Part shown: positions 15,922 to 25,640 of the stretch, piece after piece
Numbering within the stretch: the stretch's first letter is position 1
How the letters are laid out: each line of letters starts with the position of its first letter
DNA from: an uncultured Bacilli bacterium
Lineage (GTDB): Bacteria; Bacillota_I; Bacilli_A; RF39; UBA660
DNA length: 64,000 nucleotides
Direction of reading: 5' to 3'
NCBI GenBank assembly: GCA_934153675.1
Contig: CAKPFG010000003.1
Coordinates: 55,003-119,002, forward strand
Notes under the pieces: generated by a model
What the model was told of the DNA's origin: nothing
What the model saw: only the letters and a program-made list of their open reading frames with translations
Databases searched by the model: none
Position numbers and translations under genes: made by a program

Positions 15922-17038
15922 ATATAACCTCTTTATCAACTATATTCATATATTCTTTCTCTAATGATTCATAATCATTTAATATTGAATTGTCTAAATC
16001 TTTAAATGGATAAACCTTGTAATTAGTATCATATGTTGTAGAATAAGTATATAAAAGACTTTTATTAATATTTTCAAATGTAACTTTATTATTTTTTACA
16101 ACTATATCCATGCCAATCATAAGTCCTATTGTTTTATCTATCCCCATTGATCTTTGACCAGATAAAAAATTACCCAAAGAATATATAACTAATGTATCAT
16201 TTACATAACCAACTGGTTGAATAACGTGTGGATGAGATCCTATAATTAAATTAACACCTAATTTTGATAAATACAAGGCAATTTCCTTTTGACTATTCGT
16301 TGGATCAAACACATATTCTTCTCCCCAATGCATAGAAACAATTATAACATCAACCTTATTCTTTATACTATCTATATCTTTTTTAGCTTGATCTTGTGAA
16401 TATACATTCACAAGATATTCTTTTCCATTAGGAACAGAAAGACCATTCGTTGTAGTTGTATATGCCAAAAAAGCATATTTTATTCCATTTTTTTCATATA
16501 TCTTTACATTGTCTCTTTCTTCTTGCGAAGAATATGTCCCAGCTGTTATTACATTTTTTCCTTTCCAATAATTATTAGAATAAAGTATTCCTTCTTCACC
16601 TTTGTCAAGAGTATGATTATTAGCAAGACTAACCATATTAAATCCTAAATCAACCATATTATCCCCAATTTCATCTGGAGAATTAAATCTAGGATAATGG
16701 GATACTTTTAAATTTTTACCACCTATTATAGTCTCTTGATTATAATATTTTAAATCATAATTTTGAATCATAGGTTTTACTAATTCAATCATTTTACTAA
16801 AATCGTATGTATCAACGCCAGTTTTCGCATCCATGTAAACTGCTCCATGAATTAAACAGTCCCCAACAGCTACCAAAGACATTTTTTTTGCTTTCACATT
16901 TTTTACACTTTTTGACATGTCATTTTTTTCTACATTATTTTCTGTATTTTTACCTTGTAATAAATTTAAAACAATAAATACTGCAAAAAAACCTATACAA
17001 AAGAAGATTATTGCAAGAATTACCTTTCTTTTATTCAC
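15914..17038 (-). CDS. CapA-family (poly-gamma-glutamate type) metallophosphatase-like protein, copy 1
   Basis: 374 residues: N-terminal membrane anchor (about 5-27), a linker, then the CapA domain starting MSLVAVGDCLIHGAVY with GFNMVSLANNHTLDKG, VSMHWGEEY, IIGSHPHVIQP and YSLGNFL, the family metal-site blocks. CapA proteins act outside the membrane in capsule polymer retention or processing; the polymer here is unknown as no capB/capC is seen. The GTG start overlaps the stop of its paralog by 4 bases (GTGA). It is a clear tandem duplicate of the next gene. Confidence 0.88.
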   Translation of the reverse strand: MNKRKVILAIIFFCIGFFAVFIVLNLLQGKNTENNVEKNDMSKSVKNVKAKKMSLVAVGDCLIHGAVYMDAKTGVDTYDFSKMIELVKPMIQNYDLKYYNQETIIGGKNLKVSHYPRFNSPDEIGDNMVDLGFNMVSLANNHTLDKGEEGILYSNNYWKGKNVITAGTYSSQEERDNVKIYEKNGIKYAFLAYTTTTNGLSVPNGKEYLVNVYSQDQAKKDIDSIKNKVDVIIVSMHWGEEYVFDPTNSQKEIALYLSKLGVNLIIGSHPHVIQPVGYVNDTLVIYSLGNFLSGQRSMGIDKTIGLMIGMDIVVKNNKVTFENINKSLLYTYSTTYDTNYKVYPFKDLDNSILNDYESLEKEYMNIVDKEVIYD

Positions 17039-18153
17039 ATTACATCACCTACAATCCCCATATATTTACTCTCAATATTTTGATAATCATTCAATATATC
17101 ATTATTTAATTTACTAAATGGTATAACCTTAAAATCAGTACTATTATTAGAGTATGAGTATAATAACTCTTTTTGTTTTATGCTAAATTTAACACTATCA
17201 TTATCTACCATAATATCAATACCAACCATAAGTCCTATTGCTGGATTTAAACCTAATACTAATTGATTAGAAATAAAATTACCAAGTGAATATATAACAA
17301 GAGTATTTCCAACATATTGTATTGGTTGAACAACGTGTGGATGAGTTCCTATAATTAAATTTACACCTAAACTTGATAAATATGAAGCTATTTCTTTTTG
17401 ACTATTTGTAGGAACATTTGTATACTCATCACCCCAGTGCATAGCAACTATAATAACATCAACTTGATTTTTTATCTTTTCTATGTCAAATCGAGCCTGT
17501 TCATTAGAATAAATATTTACTAAATATTCATTATCAGTTGGCAAATTATTTCCATTTAAAGAAGTTGTGTATGCCAAGAAAGCGTATTTTATTCCATTTT
17601 TTTCATATATTTTTATACTATCTCTTTCTTCTTGTGAAGAATATGTCCCAGCTGTTATCACATTTTTTTCTTTCCAATACTGATTTGAATATAAAATAGC
17701 TTTCATTCCCTTATCATAAGCATGATTATTTGCAAGACCTACAATATTAAAACCAGTATCTATTAAATCATCTCCCACAGAATCTGGGGCATTAAAAGTA
17801 GGATACCCAGATATTTTATAACTAGGGCCCCCAATAATTGATTCTTCATTAACATATTTTAAATCATAAGACTGAATCATTGGCTTAATATATGAAAACA
17901 TTTGTTTGAAACTATAACCATCCGTTGTTTTAGCATCCTTTAATACAGCATCATGTGTTAACACATCTCCAACAGCTACTAAAGACATTTTACGAACACT
18001 TGTTTTGTTTTCTAAATTAACATTTTTATTAGAATTTAAATTTTTAGAACTATTTTTTTTATAGAAAAAACAAATAATTAAAAACAAGGTAAGCATAACC
18101 AAAATTACTAATAAACATTTAAATGGCTTTTTAACTTTTCTTTTTAACTTCAC
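17035..18153 (-). CDS. CapA-family metallophosphatase-like protein, copy 2
   Basis: 372 residues with the same plan as its downstream neighbour: membrane anchor (about 13-31), Asn/Lys linker, then MSLVAVGDVLTHDAVL, GLANNHAYDKG, VAMHWGDEY, IIGTHPHVVQP and YSLGNFIS. Long identical stretches, such as NVITAGTYSSQEERD and YEKNGIKYAFLAYTT, show a fairly recent duplication. GTG start with AGGTGG before it. It heads a probable capA-capA-smpB operon with its own promoter. Confidence 0.88.
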   Translation of the reverse strand: MKLKRKVKKPFKCLLVILVMLTLFLIICFFYKKNSSKNLNSNKNVNLENKTSVRKMSLVAVGDVLTHDAVLKDAKTTDGYSFKQMFSYIKPMIQSYDLKYVNEESIIGGPSYKISGYPTFNAPDSVGDDLIDTGFNIVGLANNHAYDKGMKAILYSNQYWKEKNVITAGTYSSQEERDSIKIYEKNGIKYAFLAYTTSLNGNNLPTDNEYLVNIYSNEQARFDIEKIKNQVDVIIVAMHWGDEYTNVPTNSQKEIASYLSSLGVNLIIGTHPHVVQPIQYVGNTLVIYSLGNFISNQLVLGLNPAIGLMVGIDIMVDNDSVKFSIKQKELLYSYSNNSTDFKVIPFSKLNNDILNDYQNIESKYMGIVGDVM

Positions 18154-18169
18154 AATACCACCTATAATA

Positions 18170-18198
18170 ATTATAGACTAAACAAAAAGTAAAGTCTA
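18170..18198 (-). promoter_or_regulatory. Probable promoter of the capA pair
   Basis: Minus-strand TAGACT (-35, 18193-18198) and perfect TATAAT (-10, 18170-18175), spacer 17. The -35 lies inside the terminator hairpin of the preceding gene. Confidence 0.5.
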
Positions 18199-18208
18199 GA
18201 ACTTTACT
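18180..18208 (-). terminator. Terminator after the 18208-19299 gene
   Basis: Stem AGTAAAG / CTTTACT (18188-18194 with 18202-18208) and a 7-base loop, followed on the minus strand by TTTTTGTTT. Confidence 0.7.
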
Positions 18209-19299
18209 TATTTTTGTGAAAACAAATTTCCTATATCACATTCTGAATTATATAAACCAAATGTTTTTAACATAAAATTAATTATTAATGGTAGTAAAAA
18301 CAATAAAGCAGCTACTATTAATCTTTTTACAAATTTACCTTGTGCCTTTTTCATTTCATCATCGTTTTGAGCAGCTATGGCTTTAATAAAATCTAAAATA
18401 GATAAAATAATAACAATTACTGGTGCGATATACTTAGCCCATTTTAAAATATTAGTTATAAAGACAATAATATTATCAGTAAGAGAACATTTATCTTTAG
18501 AATCACTTTTATTCATCAAATATTTTTCTAAATCAGATGCCAGGTTTAAACAACTTGTCATACATACATCGCCAGAATTTTGATTTGCTATTACACTATG
18601 ACAATATGATTTTATTTCATCTATCGCAATTGAATGTTCTTTTGCAATTAATGTTGGTGTTTTTTGCACTTCTTTTCCATTTTCATCTTGAAAAGTGTAT
18701 TTCCCTGTTCCACGTTTTTCAGCTTCATAATATTTTTTATAACGATTTTTAACTTTTGCTAATAATTTATCATATTTTGTACAAACATAGCTAATATCTA
18801 TAGTTCCATTTTCATTTCCATCTTTATATTCAAACTTTTTGCACCCCCTAGGATCAATTTCAGCAGAACCGTACAAAAATCCCGTGCTTTTCACATTAGC
18901 TTTTGTAGTTGGAAGAATTGAATTGTCAAAAACAGCAGTAGTACCGGTGTTGCCATTACCACTACCAAAAGTAACAGGACATATATATATTTTTTTTTGA
19001 CATTTTGATTCAAATTTTTTTATTAATGTTTTTTCTTTATCTTCATCTGCTGAAATTAGAGAATCTTTTCCTATTCCATATGCATATAAATCAAAAATAA
19101 ATTGACCTGTTGTGACATCTGTATTTGGTTCCGTAAATTTTAATTTTTCATCATCATACTTAATTGTATAATCACTAACACCATATAGAACATCTACTGC
19201 ATCTTCCAGAGTATGATAATTACAAGTTATTTCTTTCGCATTACAATAGCACATATTTATAAATAATATTAATAAAATAAATAGTATCTTTTTTTTCAC
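18208..19299 (-). CDS. Secreted/membrane protein with divergent VirB2-like two-helix C-terminus
   Basis: 363 residues. Signal peptide (1-21), Cys-containing ectodomain of about 250 residues without recognised fold, then a C-terminal module of two helices around the loop FIKAIAAQNDDEMKKAQGKF and VKRLIVAALL. This loop is the signature of the 34614-37465 paralogs and of the 10724-11743 protein. The cysteine frame is less well kept: a Cys precedes the first helix (KCSLTD) but only one (SECD) follows the second. GTG start. Role unknown; an envelope or pilus-linked subunit is inferred. Confidence 0.6.
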   Translation of the reverse strand: MKKKILFILLILFINMCYCNAKEITCNYHTLEDAVDVLYGVSDYTIKYDDEKLKFTEPNTDVTTGQFIFDLYAYGIGKDSLISADEDKEKTLIKKFESKCQKKIYICPVTFGSGNGNTGTTAVFDNSILPTTKANVKSTGFLYGSAEIDPRGCKKFEYKDGNENGTIDISYVCTKYDKLLAKVKNRYKKYYEAEKRGTGKYTFQDENGKEVQKTPTLIAKEHSIAIDEIKSYCHSVIANQNSGDVCMTSCLNLASDLEKYLMNKSDSKDKCSLTDNIIVFITNILKWAKYIAPVIVIILSILDFIKAIAAQNDDEMKKAQGKFVKRLIVAALLFLLPLIINFMLKTFGLYNSECDIGNLFSQK

Positions 19300-19352
19300 T
19301 ATATCACTTTCCTTAATATAATTATAATAAAATATTTATAAAAAGGCAATGA

Positions 19353-21452
19353 TTAGTTCTCATTATCCATAATAAAATCTATTGTATGTTTTTCCTTACT
19401 AGCAGATTTCACTATTACTTTAATCTTATCACCTAATCTATAACCTCTTTTATTTTTTTTACCAATTAAAGCAAATGATGTTTCATCATATGTATAATAA
19501 TCACCCTTAATATCTTCAACCCTGACAAGTCCTTCTATTAAATTAGGAAGTTCTACAAATATTCCAAAGCTAACAACACCAGAAATAATTCCTTCAAATC
19601 TTTCACCAATGTGTTTTTCCATATACTCAGCTTTTTTCATATCATCAACTTCACGTTCACATTCAATACTATTTCTTTCTTTAATAGATGATTGTTCCGC
19701 AATAAATGGTAATTTGTTTTCCCAATACTTAATTGTTTCTATATTTAAATTTTTATTAAATAAATAAGTGTGTAGTAATCTATGAACAATCGTATCTGGA
19801 TATCTTCTGATTGGGGATGTAAAATGTGTATAACATTTACTTGCTAAGCCAAAGTGTCCTATATTTTTAGTATCATATATAGCTTTTTGCATACTTCTTA
19901 AAAGTTGACTTGATAACATAGAATATTCTTTAGCATCTTTTAATTGATTTAATAAATTTTGCATAGATTTAGGAGTTATTTTATTTATTTTTCCATTTAT
20001 TGTATATCCCAATATACTAACATAATTTAAAAATTTTTTTATTTTTTCTTCATTTGGTTCCCCATGTACTCTATATATAAAAGGATAATCCATATAAAAT
20101 ATATGTCTAGCAACTGTTTCATTTGCAGCAATCATAAAATCTTCTATTAATTTTTCACCAGTACCACGATTTCTCAAAATGACATCTATTGCCTCTCCTT
20201 TTTCATTAACAATTATTTTAGACTCATCTAAATCAAAATCTATATATCCTTTTTCTGTTTTATTTTTTCTTAATATATCAGCTAATATTTTCATTTTCTT
20301 TAAAGTTGATACATAATTTTCATATCCTTCTGGAATAATATCTTCCTCCAATATTTTATTTACTTTTTTATATGTCATTTGAATATTAGATTTTATAACA
20401 CTCTCAAAGATATCATAATTAACAACTTCTCCTTGATTATTTATCTCCATCACGCAACTTATAGTAAGTCTATCAACATTTGGATTTAAGGAACATATAC
20501 CATTTGATAATTTATGTGGTAACATTGGTATTACCCTATCAGCCAAATATACACTAGTTCCCCTTTCATATGCCTCTTTATCTAGAGGACTATCATTTTT
20601 AACATAATGAGATACATCTGCAATATGTACTCCTAAAGAATAATTTCCATTTTCTAGTATATCCAAAGATATTGCATCATCTATATCTTTAGTATCATCA
20701 CCATCTATTGTAAATATCATTTTTTCTCTTAAATCAATTCTATTTATATATTCTTCTTTTAAAACTTCATTAGGAAGATTTAAGACCTCATCTATTACGT
20801 CATCAGGAAATACATCTTCTATATCATGCTTTGCTGCTATTGATAAAATATCAATTCCTGGATCATTAATATGCCCTATTATTTTAATAATATCTCCCTT
20901 ATAATTGTGATTATCTATTTTATTTAATACACTAGCAACTACCTTATGTCCCTCAACAACGTTTTTTAAATTTTCTTTGCTTAAGATAATATTAATATTA
21001 ATTTTATCATCATCTATTTTTAATCTCAGTCCATTTTTATTCTTAACAATTGTTCCAACAACAGTCTTTATTTCCCTTTTAACTATTTTTAAAATTCTTC
21101 CTTCCAATTCTAATCCTTTTTTAGATGTTACTTCAACAACTACTATATCGCCATGAAGTGCTCCATTCATATTTTTAGATGATATATATATATCATCATT
21201 AGTGTTAATATCAACAAAGCCATATCCTTTTTTATTTACAATTAATTTTCCTACATATAAATGACTATTTTCAAAAAGAATATATTTGTCTTTTTTAGTA
21301 TGATATACTTTATTTTCATCTATTAACTCTTTTATAATATCCATTAAATTTTTAAATTCTTCACTGGAAGATAAATTTAACAAATCATTTATTTCATAAA
21401 TACTAAGTGCTTTATTCTCTTTTTTTAATATATCTAATATGCAACTTTTCAT
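19353..21452 (-). CDS. rnr: Ribonuclease R
   Basis: Processive 3'-5' exoribonuclease for structured RNA, partner of the SmpB-tmRNA system. 699 residues: N-terminal winged helix (1-60), cold-shock domains (about 65-215), RNB catalytic domain (about 235-560) with the metal-binding DTKDIDDAISL and HIADVSHYV, YRVHGEPNEEKI and SPIRRYPD, and an S1 domain near the end (GERFEGIISGVVSFGIFVEL). ATG with AAGGAGACAGT before it, overlapping the rmuC stop by 4 bases. C-terminal Lys-rich tail is short. Confidence 0.96.
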   Translation of the reverse strand: MKSCILDILKKENKALSIYEINDLLNLSSSEEFKNLMDIIKELIDENKVYHTKKDKYILFENSHLYVGKLIVNKKGYGFVDINTNDDIYISSKNMNGALHGDIVVVEVTSKKGLELEGRILKIVKREIKTVVGTIVKNKNGLRLKIDDDKININIILSKENLKNVVEGHKVVASVLNKIDNHNYKGDIIKIIGHINDPGIDILSIAAKHDIEDVFPDDVIDEVLNLPNEVLKEEYINRIDLREKMIFTIDGDDTKDIDDAISLDILENGNYSLGVHIADVSHYVKNDSPLDKEAYERGTSVYLADRVIPMLPHKLSNGICSLNPNVDRLTISCVMEINNQGEVVNYDIFESVIKSNIQMTYKKVNKILEEDIIPEGYENYVSTLKKMKILADILRKNKTEKGYIDFDLDESKIIVNEKGEAIDVILRNRGTGEKLIEDFMIAANETVARHIFYMDYPFIYRVHGEPNEEKIKKFLNYVSILGYTINGKINKITPKSMQNLLNQLKDAKEYSMLSSQLLRSMQKAIYDTKNIGHFGLASKCYTHFTSPIRRYPDTIVHRLLHTYLFNKNLNIETIKYWENKLPFIAEQSSIKERNSIECEREVDDMKKAEYMEKHIGERFEGIISGVVSFGIFVELPNLIEGLVRVEDIKGDYYTYDETSFALIGKKNKRGYRLGDKIKVIVKSASKEKHTIDFIMDNEN

Positions 21453-22513
21453 ACTGTCTCCTTACTATCAATTTCTACTTGATTTATACTATTAAATCTC
21501 TTTGTAATTTTATCTGTTGTTGTATGAATATCTTTAACATCACGACTAACAGTCTCTATACTTCTATATAATTTATCCCATCTATCTTTATATCTTTTAA
21601 ATTCATTATCAAGGAGTAATAATTCATTATGGATTACTTTAGCATACTTATCTCTTTCCATATTTTTTATAATAACCTCAATGGTTGTTAATGTACTGAT
21701 TAAAGTAGTAGGAGATGTTATCCAAACTCTTTTTTTATAAGCATAATTCAAAATATCATTATGATAAGCATTAACCTCTGCAAAAAGTGCTTCAGCTGGT
21801 AGAAACATAATTGCCTGATCTGATGTTTCACCTTTAATAATGTATTTACTACTAATAGCATCAATATGTTTTTTCATATCTATTTTAAACATTTTCTCAG
21901 CCTGAGTGCGAGTAGAAGCACTATTGTTTTTATCAACCATTAATTGATAATTTTCTAAAGGAAATTTTGAATCTATAGCTATTTTCCCTAAAGGAGATGG
22001 TGCAAATAACATACAATCAGCAATAGTACCATTTGATAGACTATATTGCATTTGATAAATTGTTTTATTATTATCGCCAAATACATTTGCTAATATGTGT
22101 TCCAAATTTACCTCCCCAAATATACCTCTTGTTTTTTTATCTGTTAATACTCCTTGAAGTGAAACAATGTCACTCGATAAACTATCAATTTTTTTCTGAG
22201 CTTCATCTATTTTAGATAATCTTTCAAGTACATTTTGAAAAGTTTTATTAGTTCTATCAAAATTTTCATCTAAACGAGAATTTACTTTATCATTCATCAT
22301 ATTAAGTCTAGTTTCCATTTTATCATTCAATTTTGAAAAATCCTCATTAATACTTTTTGAAAAATCTGATTTAAAATCACTTAACTCTTTTACTACTGCT
22401 AATTCTAATTTACCTACTTTTTCTAAAACATCATTATTATTATTTTTTTTCATTAATAATATAACTATTAACAATAATACTATTATTAGTAAAAAAATCA
22501 TTACATACTCCAT
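21449..22513 (-). CDS. rmuC: RmuC family DNA recombination protein
   Basis: 354 residues: N-terminal membrane helix (about 3-21), coiled coil (about 30-125), then the RmuC nuclease-like domain with KTRGIFGEVNLEHIL, IAIDSKFPLENYQ, AIMFLPAEALFAEV and TSPTTLISTL. RmuC limits inversions at short inverted repeats in E. coli; its reaction is not settled, but the domain is restriction-endonuclease-like (Asp-x-Lys as in IDSKFP). GGTGATA ribosome site. Coupled to rnr through ATGA. Confidence 0.92.
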   Translation of the reverse strand: MEYVMIFLLIIVLLLIVILLMKKNNNNDVLEKVGKLELAVVKELSDFKSDFSKSINEDFSKLNDKMETRLNMMNDKVNSRLDENFDRTNKTFQNVLERLSKIDEAQKKIDSLSSDIVSLQGVLTDKKTRGIFGEVNLEHILANVFGDNNKTIYQMQYSLSNGTIADCMLFAPSPLGKIAIDSKFPLENYQLMVDKNNSASTRTQAEKMFKIDMKKHIDAISSKYIIKGETSDQAIMFLPAEALFAEVNAYHNDILNYAYKKRVWITSPTTLISTLTTIEVIIKNMERDKYAKVIHNELLLLDNEFKRYKDRWDKLYRSIETVSRDVKDIHTTTDKITKRFNSINQVEIDSKETV

Positions 22514-22556
22514 ATTATCACCATTTTAATTATAGTATAAATATAACATTTAAGCA

Positions 22557-22582
22557 AGAAAAAACAGAATAATTTATTCTGT
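22557..22582 (-). terminator. Terminator after the rhodanese gene
   Basis: Stem ACAGAAT / ATTCTGT (22564-22570 with 22576-22582), then TTTTTTCTT on the minus strand. It overlaps the rhodanese stop. Confidence 0.75.
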
Positions 22583-22858
22583 TAATATCCATGCTTCATA
22601 GCCACCAATTATATTAATTAAATTATACCCTTTTTTATTTAAAATATTACATAATTGCTTAGTTTGAAGACCTTTTTGACAATAAATATAATATTCCTGG
22701 TCTTTTTCTAAATAATTTTCTGGTTTTATTAAAAGTTTATCGAAAGGTATGTTATGCGCATTAAGTATATGGTTATCATTATATTTTTCTTTGCTTCTTA
22801 TGTCAATTATATTAATGCCACTTAGCATTCTTAATTCATCAACAGTAATACTTTTCAA
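22574..22858 (-). CDS. Single-domain rhodanese-like sulfurtransferase
   Basis: 94 residues making one rhodanese domain: INIIDIRSKEKYNDNHILNA (CH2A-like region) and the active loop YCQKGLQTKQ, whose Cys would carry the persulfide; NIIGGYEAW closes the fold. It is close to PspE/GlpE-type single-domain proteins. The acceptor is unknown. The start codon is TTG, chosen because GGTGAT sits right before it and no ATG fits. It is a separate unit between rmuC and the secretion genes. Confidence 0.88.
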   Translation of the reverse strand: MKSITVDELRMLSGINIIDIRSKEKYNDNHILNAHNIPFDKLLIKPENYLEKDQEYYIYCQKGLQTKQLCNILNKKGYNLINIIGGYEAWILTE

Positions 22859-22899
22859 ATATAATCACCATTATATTATATGATTAAAAACAAATAAGT

Positions 22900-24978
22900 T
22901 TAATCATCAGAAAAGAAATCATCAAAAAATTGATCATCTGTTATATTATTCTTTTTATCTTCTGGAACTTTTGGATTATAATCTTTTTTATTTATATCAT
23001 CTACATCAGCAGAATTATTATTATTTAAATCTACTGCAACATCAACATTATCTTTATTTGCTTTTGCTTGCTTTTCTTCTTCCTCTAATTCTGCTATTTT
23101 AGCATCTATTCTTTTTACCATTTCATCCATATCAAAAGATTCCTTATTAGATGCGAATGGATTAATTTGGTTCAGTGGATTCATACTAGGCATATTTAAA
23201 GGCATACCACCACCTTTAAATCCTGGGAACCCTCCAGGTAAATTCCCACCTTCCAACATATTATTTATTTTATCTTCACGTTTTTTTTCAACAAATGCTT
23301 TTAAATCAAATATTTTAACTGGCAATTTATCGTGTAATGGATATTTAGCCCTTGGATATTTAACTCCCCAATCCATTTTAAAATTAGGAGTTAATTTAGT
23401 TTTAAATGGCATCATTCTAATTCTAATAACAATTGTTTCCCATTGCTTTAATCTTTGCAAATCACTTACTGTAACAAGTGGGGTTGATGAAGTTTTTTCT
23501 TTTTCTTTTGATTTAACCTCACCACACATTTTACTAATTTCCTCTAAAGCACTAAGTTCAGTACTAATAAGATATATAATATTTCCACAGTTACCCTTAA
23601 TGGTTTCACCATTTTCTTTACCATAAACCTCATAAAGTTGAGCAAAGTTCTGAATAATAAATGTAAATCTAATGTTTCTTGATCTAGCTGCTGTAACCAT
23701 TGTAGTAACATCCTTTAATGGAGGCATATTAGCAAACTCATCAAGTATAAAATTGGTTCTATGTGGCAATTTGCCGCCACTTTCCTGAGCTACAGAAATT
23801 AAAGTTTCATAACATTGTTTTAAGAAAATAGTAACTAAAGAATGGTATGTCTTTTTTTCATCTTGTATTACAATAAATACTGCTGTTTTTTTTCTACCAA
23901 CATCACGCATATCGAAGTCATTGTGAGAAAGCATTTCTGATAAATTTTCACGTGACGCGAATAATTTTATTTTTTGTTTAAAAACAGATAAAATGCTTCC
24001 TCTTGTTTCATTTGGGGCCATAATAGTACTTGAAGCATTAACATAAGCAGGACTGGCTGGATCTTTATAACTAAAGTATTCATTTACATACTTAGTATTA
24101 CCTATTTTTTCTTCTCCTACTGTAGTCATTAAATTTATACTATTTAAATTTATTTCATCTTCACTAGCATCTTCAAAAAGTCCAAGAGAAAGACCTGCAA
24201 AATAATCTGCACTTGTATTTTCCCAAAAAGGGTCTTGACCTTTTGATGATTCATCATAAAGTATATTTTTAGCAAGATCATCTAATAATTCATTAGCTTT
24301 ATCTTGGTTTCCATTTTTATAAAAAGAATATGGTAAACTCATAGGATTCCAAGAATTACCCTGTTGCGGATCACGAAAATTCAACAAGACAATATTATAT
24401 CCCAAATCTTTTAACATCTCACTAGTATCTTCAAAAATTTCTCCCTTAGGATCAGTTATAATCATTGATTCATCATGTTTACATAATAGCTGTACCATTG
24501 GAAGAACAGTAGTTTGAGTCTTACCTGCACCAGTAGAACCTATTACAAGATTATGATATCCACCATCATCTACCCAAGCTTCCTTTTCATTCATAATTAT
24601 CGGTATACCAGCTGCATCATTATGTTTAGCCTTTGGATCAACTTTTTTTAATTCTGCCTTCATCTCTTTTTCTTTGCACCATCTAGAATAATTCTTTTCC
24701 TTTTTTGCACCTATCTCAATACCAACACCGGCACTGCGTTCAAAAAAGTAAGATTTAACACTAACAAATCCTACAATTATACCAAGCATAAATCCAACAA
24801 ATGCTATAGTGAACATAACCCAGTCAGTATACACTTCAAAAATATTAAAAGTAAATGATTCTTCTTGAACAAAAGCATTAATATTAACAACCAATAACTG
24901 AACAACAATTAGCCATAAAAAGGCAAAAACACAAAAAGTAATCATATCTTTAGGTTCAGCTTTAATTTTTAATTTCAT
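22900..24978 (-). CDS. virD4: Type IV secretion coupling protein, VirD4/TraG family
   Basis: 692 residues. Two N-terminal membrane helices (about 12-36 and 51-74), then the hexameric ATPase domain with Walker A GSTGAGKTQT at 147-156, IITDPKGEIFED, Walker B NFILDEFANMPP and FIIQNFAQLYEVYG. The C-terminus is a low-complexity Gly/Pro/Met then acidic region, where substrates could dock. Coupling proteins select and feed substrates to the T4SS channel. Strong AGGAGG start. It is the last gene of the secretion cluster. A hairpin (TGATTAAA/TTTAATCA, 22881-22906) overlaps the stop. No relaxase accompanies it. Confidence 0.93.
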   Translation of the reverse strand: MKLKIKAEPKDMITFCVFAFLWLIVVQLLVVNINAFVQEESFTFNIFEVYTDWVMFTIAFVGFMLGIIVGFVSVKSYFFERSAGVGIEIGAKKEKNYSRWCKEKEMKAELKKVDPKAKHNDAAGIPIIMNEKEAWVDDGGYHNLVIGSTGAGKTQTTVLPMVQLLCKHDESMIITDPKGEIFEDTSEMLKDLGYNIVLLNFRDPQQGNSWNPMSLPYSFYKNGNQDKANELLDDLAKNILYDESSKGQDPFWENTSADYFAGLSLGLFEDASEDEINLNSINLMTTVGEEKIGNTKYVNEYFSYKDPASPAYVNASSTIMAPNETRGSILSVFKQKIKLFASRENLSEMLSHNDFDMRDVGRKKTAVFIVIQDEKKTYHSLVTIFLKQCYETLISVAQESGGKLPHRTNFILDEFANMPPLKDVTTMVTAARSRNIRFTFIIQNFAQLYEVYGKENGETIKGNCGNIIYLISTELSALEEISKMCGEVKSKEKEKTSSTPLVTVSDLQRLKQWETIVIRIRMMPFKTKLTPNFKMDWGVKYPRAKYPLHDKLPVKIFDLKAFVEKKREDKINNMLEGGNLPGGFPGFKGGGMPLNMPSMNPLNQINPFASNKESFDMDEMVKRIDAKIAELEEEEKQAKANKDNVDVAVDLNNNNSADVDDINKKDYNPKVPEDKKNNITDDQFFDDFFSDD

Positions 24979-24987
24979 AAGTACCTC

Positions 24988-25632
24988 CTAAACTCTACCG
25001 GCTTTTTTTACTTTTTTTATTATTATAAAAATTACTAATAATAAAACAACTACAATAGAAGATAAAATTAACATTTTAATTGTAAATTCATTATTATAAT
25101 TAAAAACATACTTATCTTGGTAAAACTTTAAATATATCTCTTTTGTATCATAATTTTTTTGATCAATATTCCAAATATATGTATATTTATCGATTTTATC
25201 TGCATTGCTTTTTATAACTTTATGATTAGTTTTAATCACTATTTTTAAGTTATTCAATAAAACACTATTTTCTTCCTTAACACATTTTAATCCAGTTGAA
25301 GTAGATAATACGTAGTAATCTTTTTCTTTTATAATACTGTAAGCATTAAAACAAGAATTTAACACTGTTGCATTTTTATATTCATCAAAATTATAGTTAT
25401 ATGAAAGATGTGCCTTTAAGGAATTTTCTATTTTCTTATTATATTTATGAAAATTATTATAATTACTCATAATAGAGTACAAATCATTATTTTTAAAATA
25501 ATTTAATTCACTTTCTTTACTTGCCTCTATTTCTATTTTTTCATTAAATTTAGAATTCTTAATTTCCAAATTATAGGTTGCACTACAACCAGACAGAAAA
25601 AGAACAAACAATAAAAATAACATTTTTTTCAT
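24988..25632 (-). CDS. Lipoprotein with C-terminal membrane helix, T4SS-linked, copy 1
   Basis: 214 residues. Signal peptide with lipobox LSGC (lipid-modified Cys16), an extracellular beta-rich domain with a pair of Cys (NSCFNAYS and LKCVKE), then a C-terminal membrane helix (about 183-206) and basic tail. It is a paralog of 27112-27747: both share LSYNY...F/Y...A...N..C/ECF and a Y-T-W-x-ID element before the helix. This two-end anchoring is unusual. It sits between virD4 and the SpoIID-CHAP hydrolase. Function unknown. Confidence 0.65.
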   Translation of the reverse strand: MKKMLFLLFVLFLSGCSATYNLEIKNSKFNEKIEIEASKESELNYFKNNDLYSIMSNYNNFHKYNKKIENSLKAHLSYNYNFDEYKNATVLNSCFNAYSIIKEKDYYVLSTSTGLKCVKEENSVLLNNLKIVIKTNHKVIKSNADKIDKYTYIWNIDQKNYDTKEIYLKFYQDKYVFNYNNEFTIKMLILSSIVVVLLLVIFIIIKKVKKAGRV

Positions 25633-25640
25633 TTTGACAC

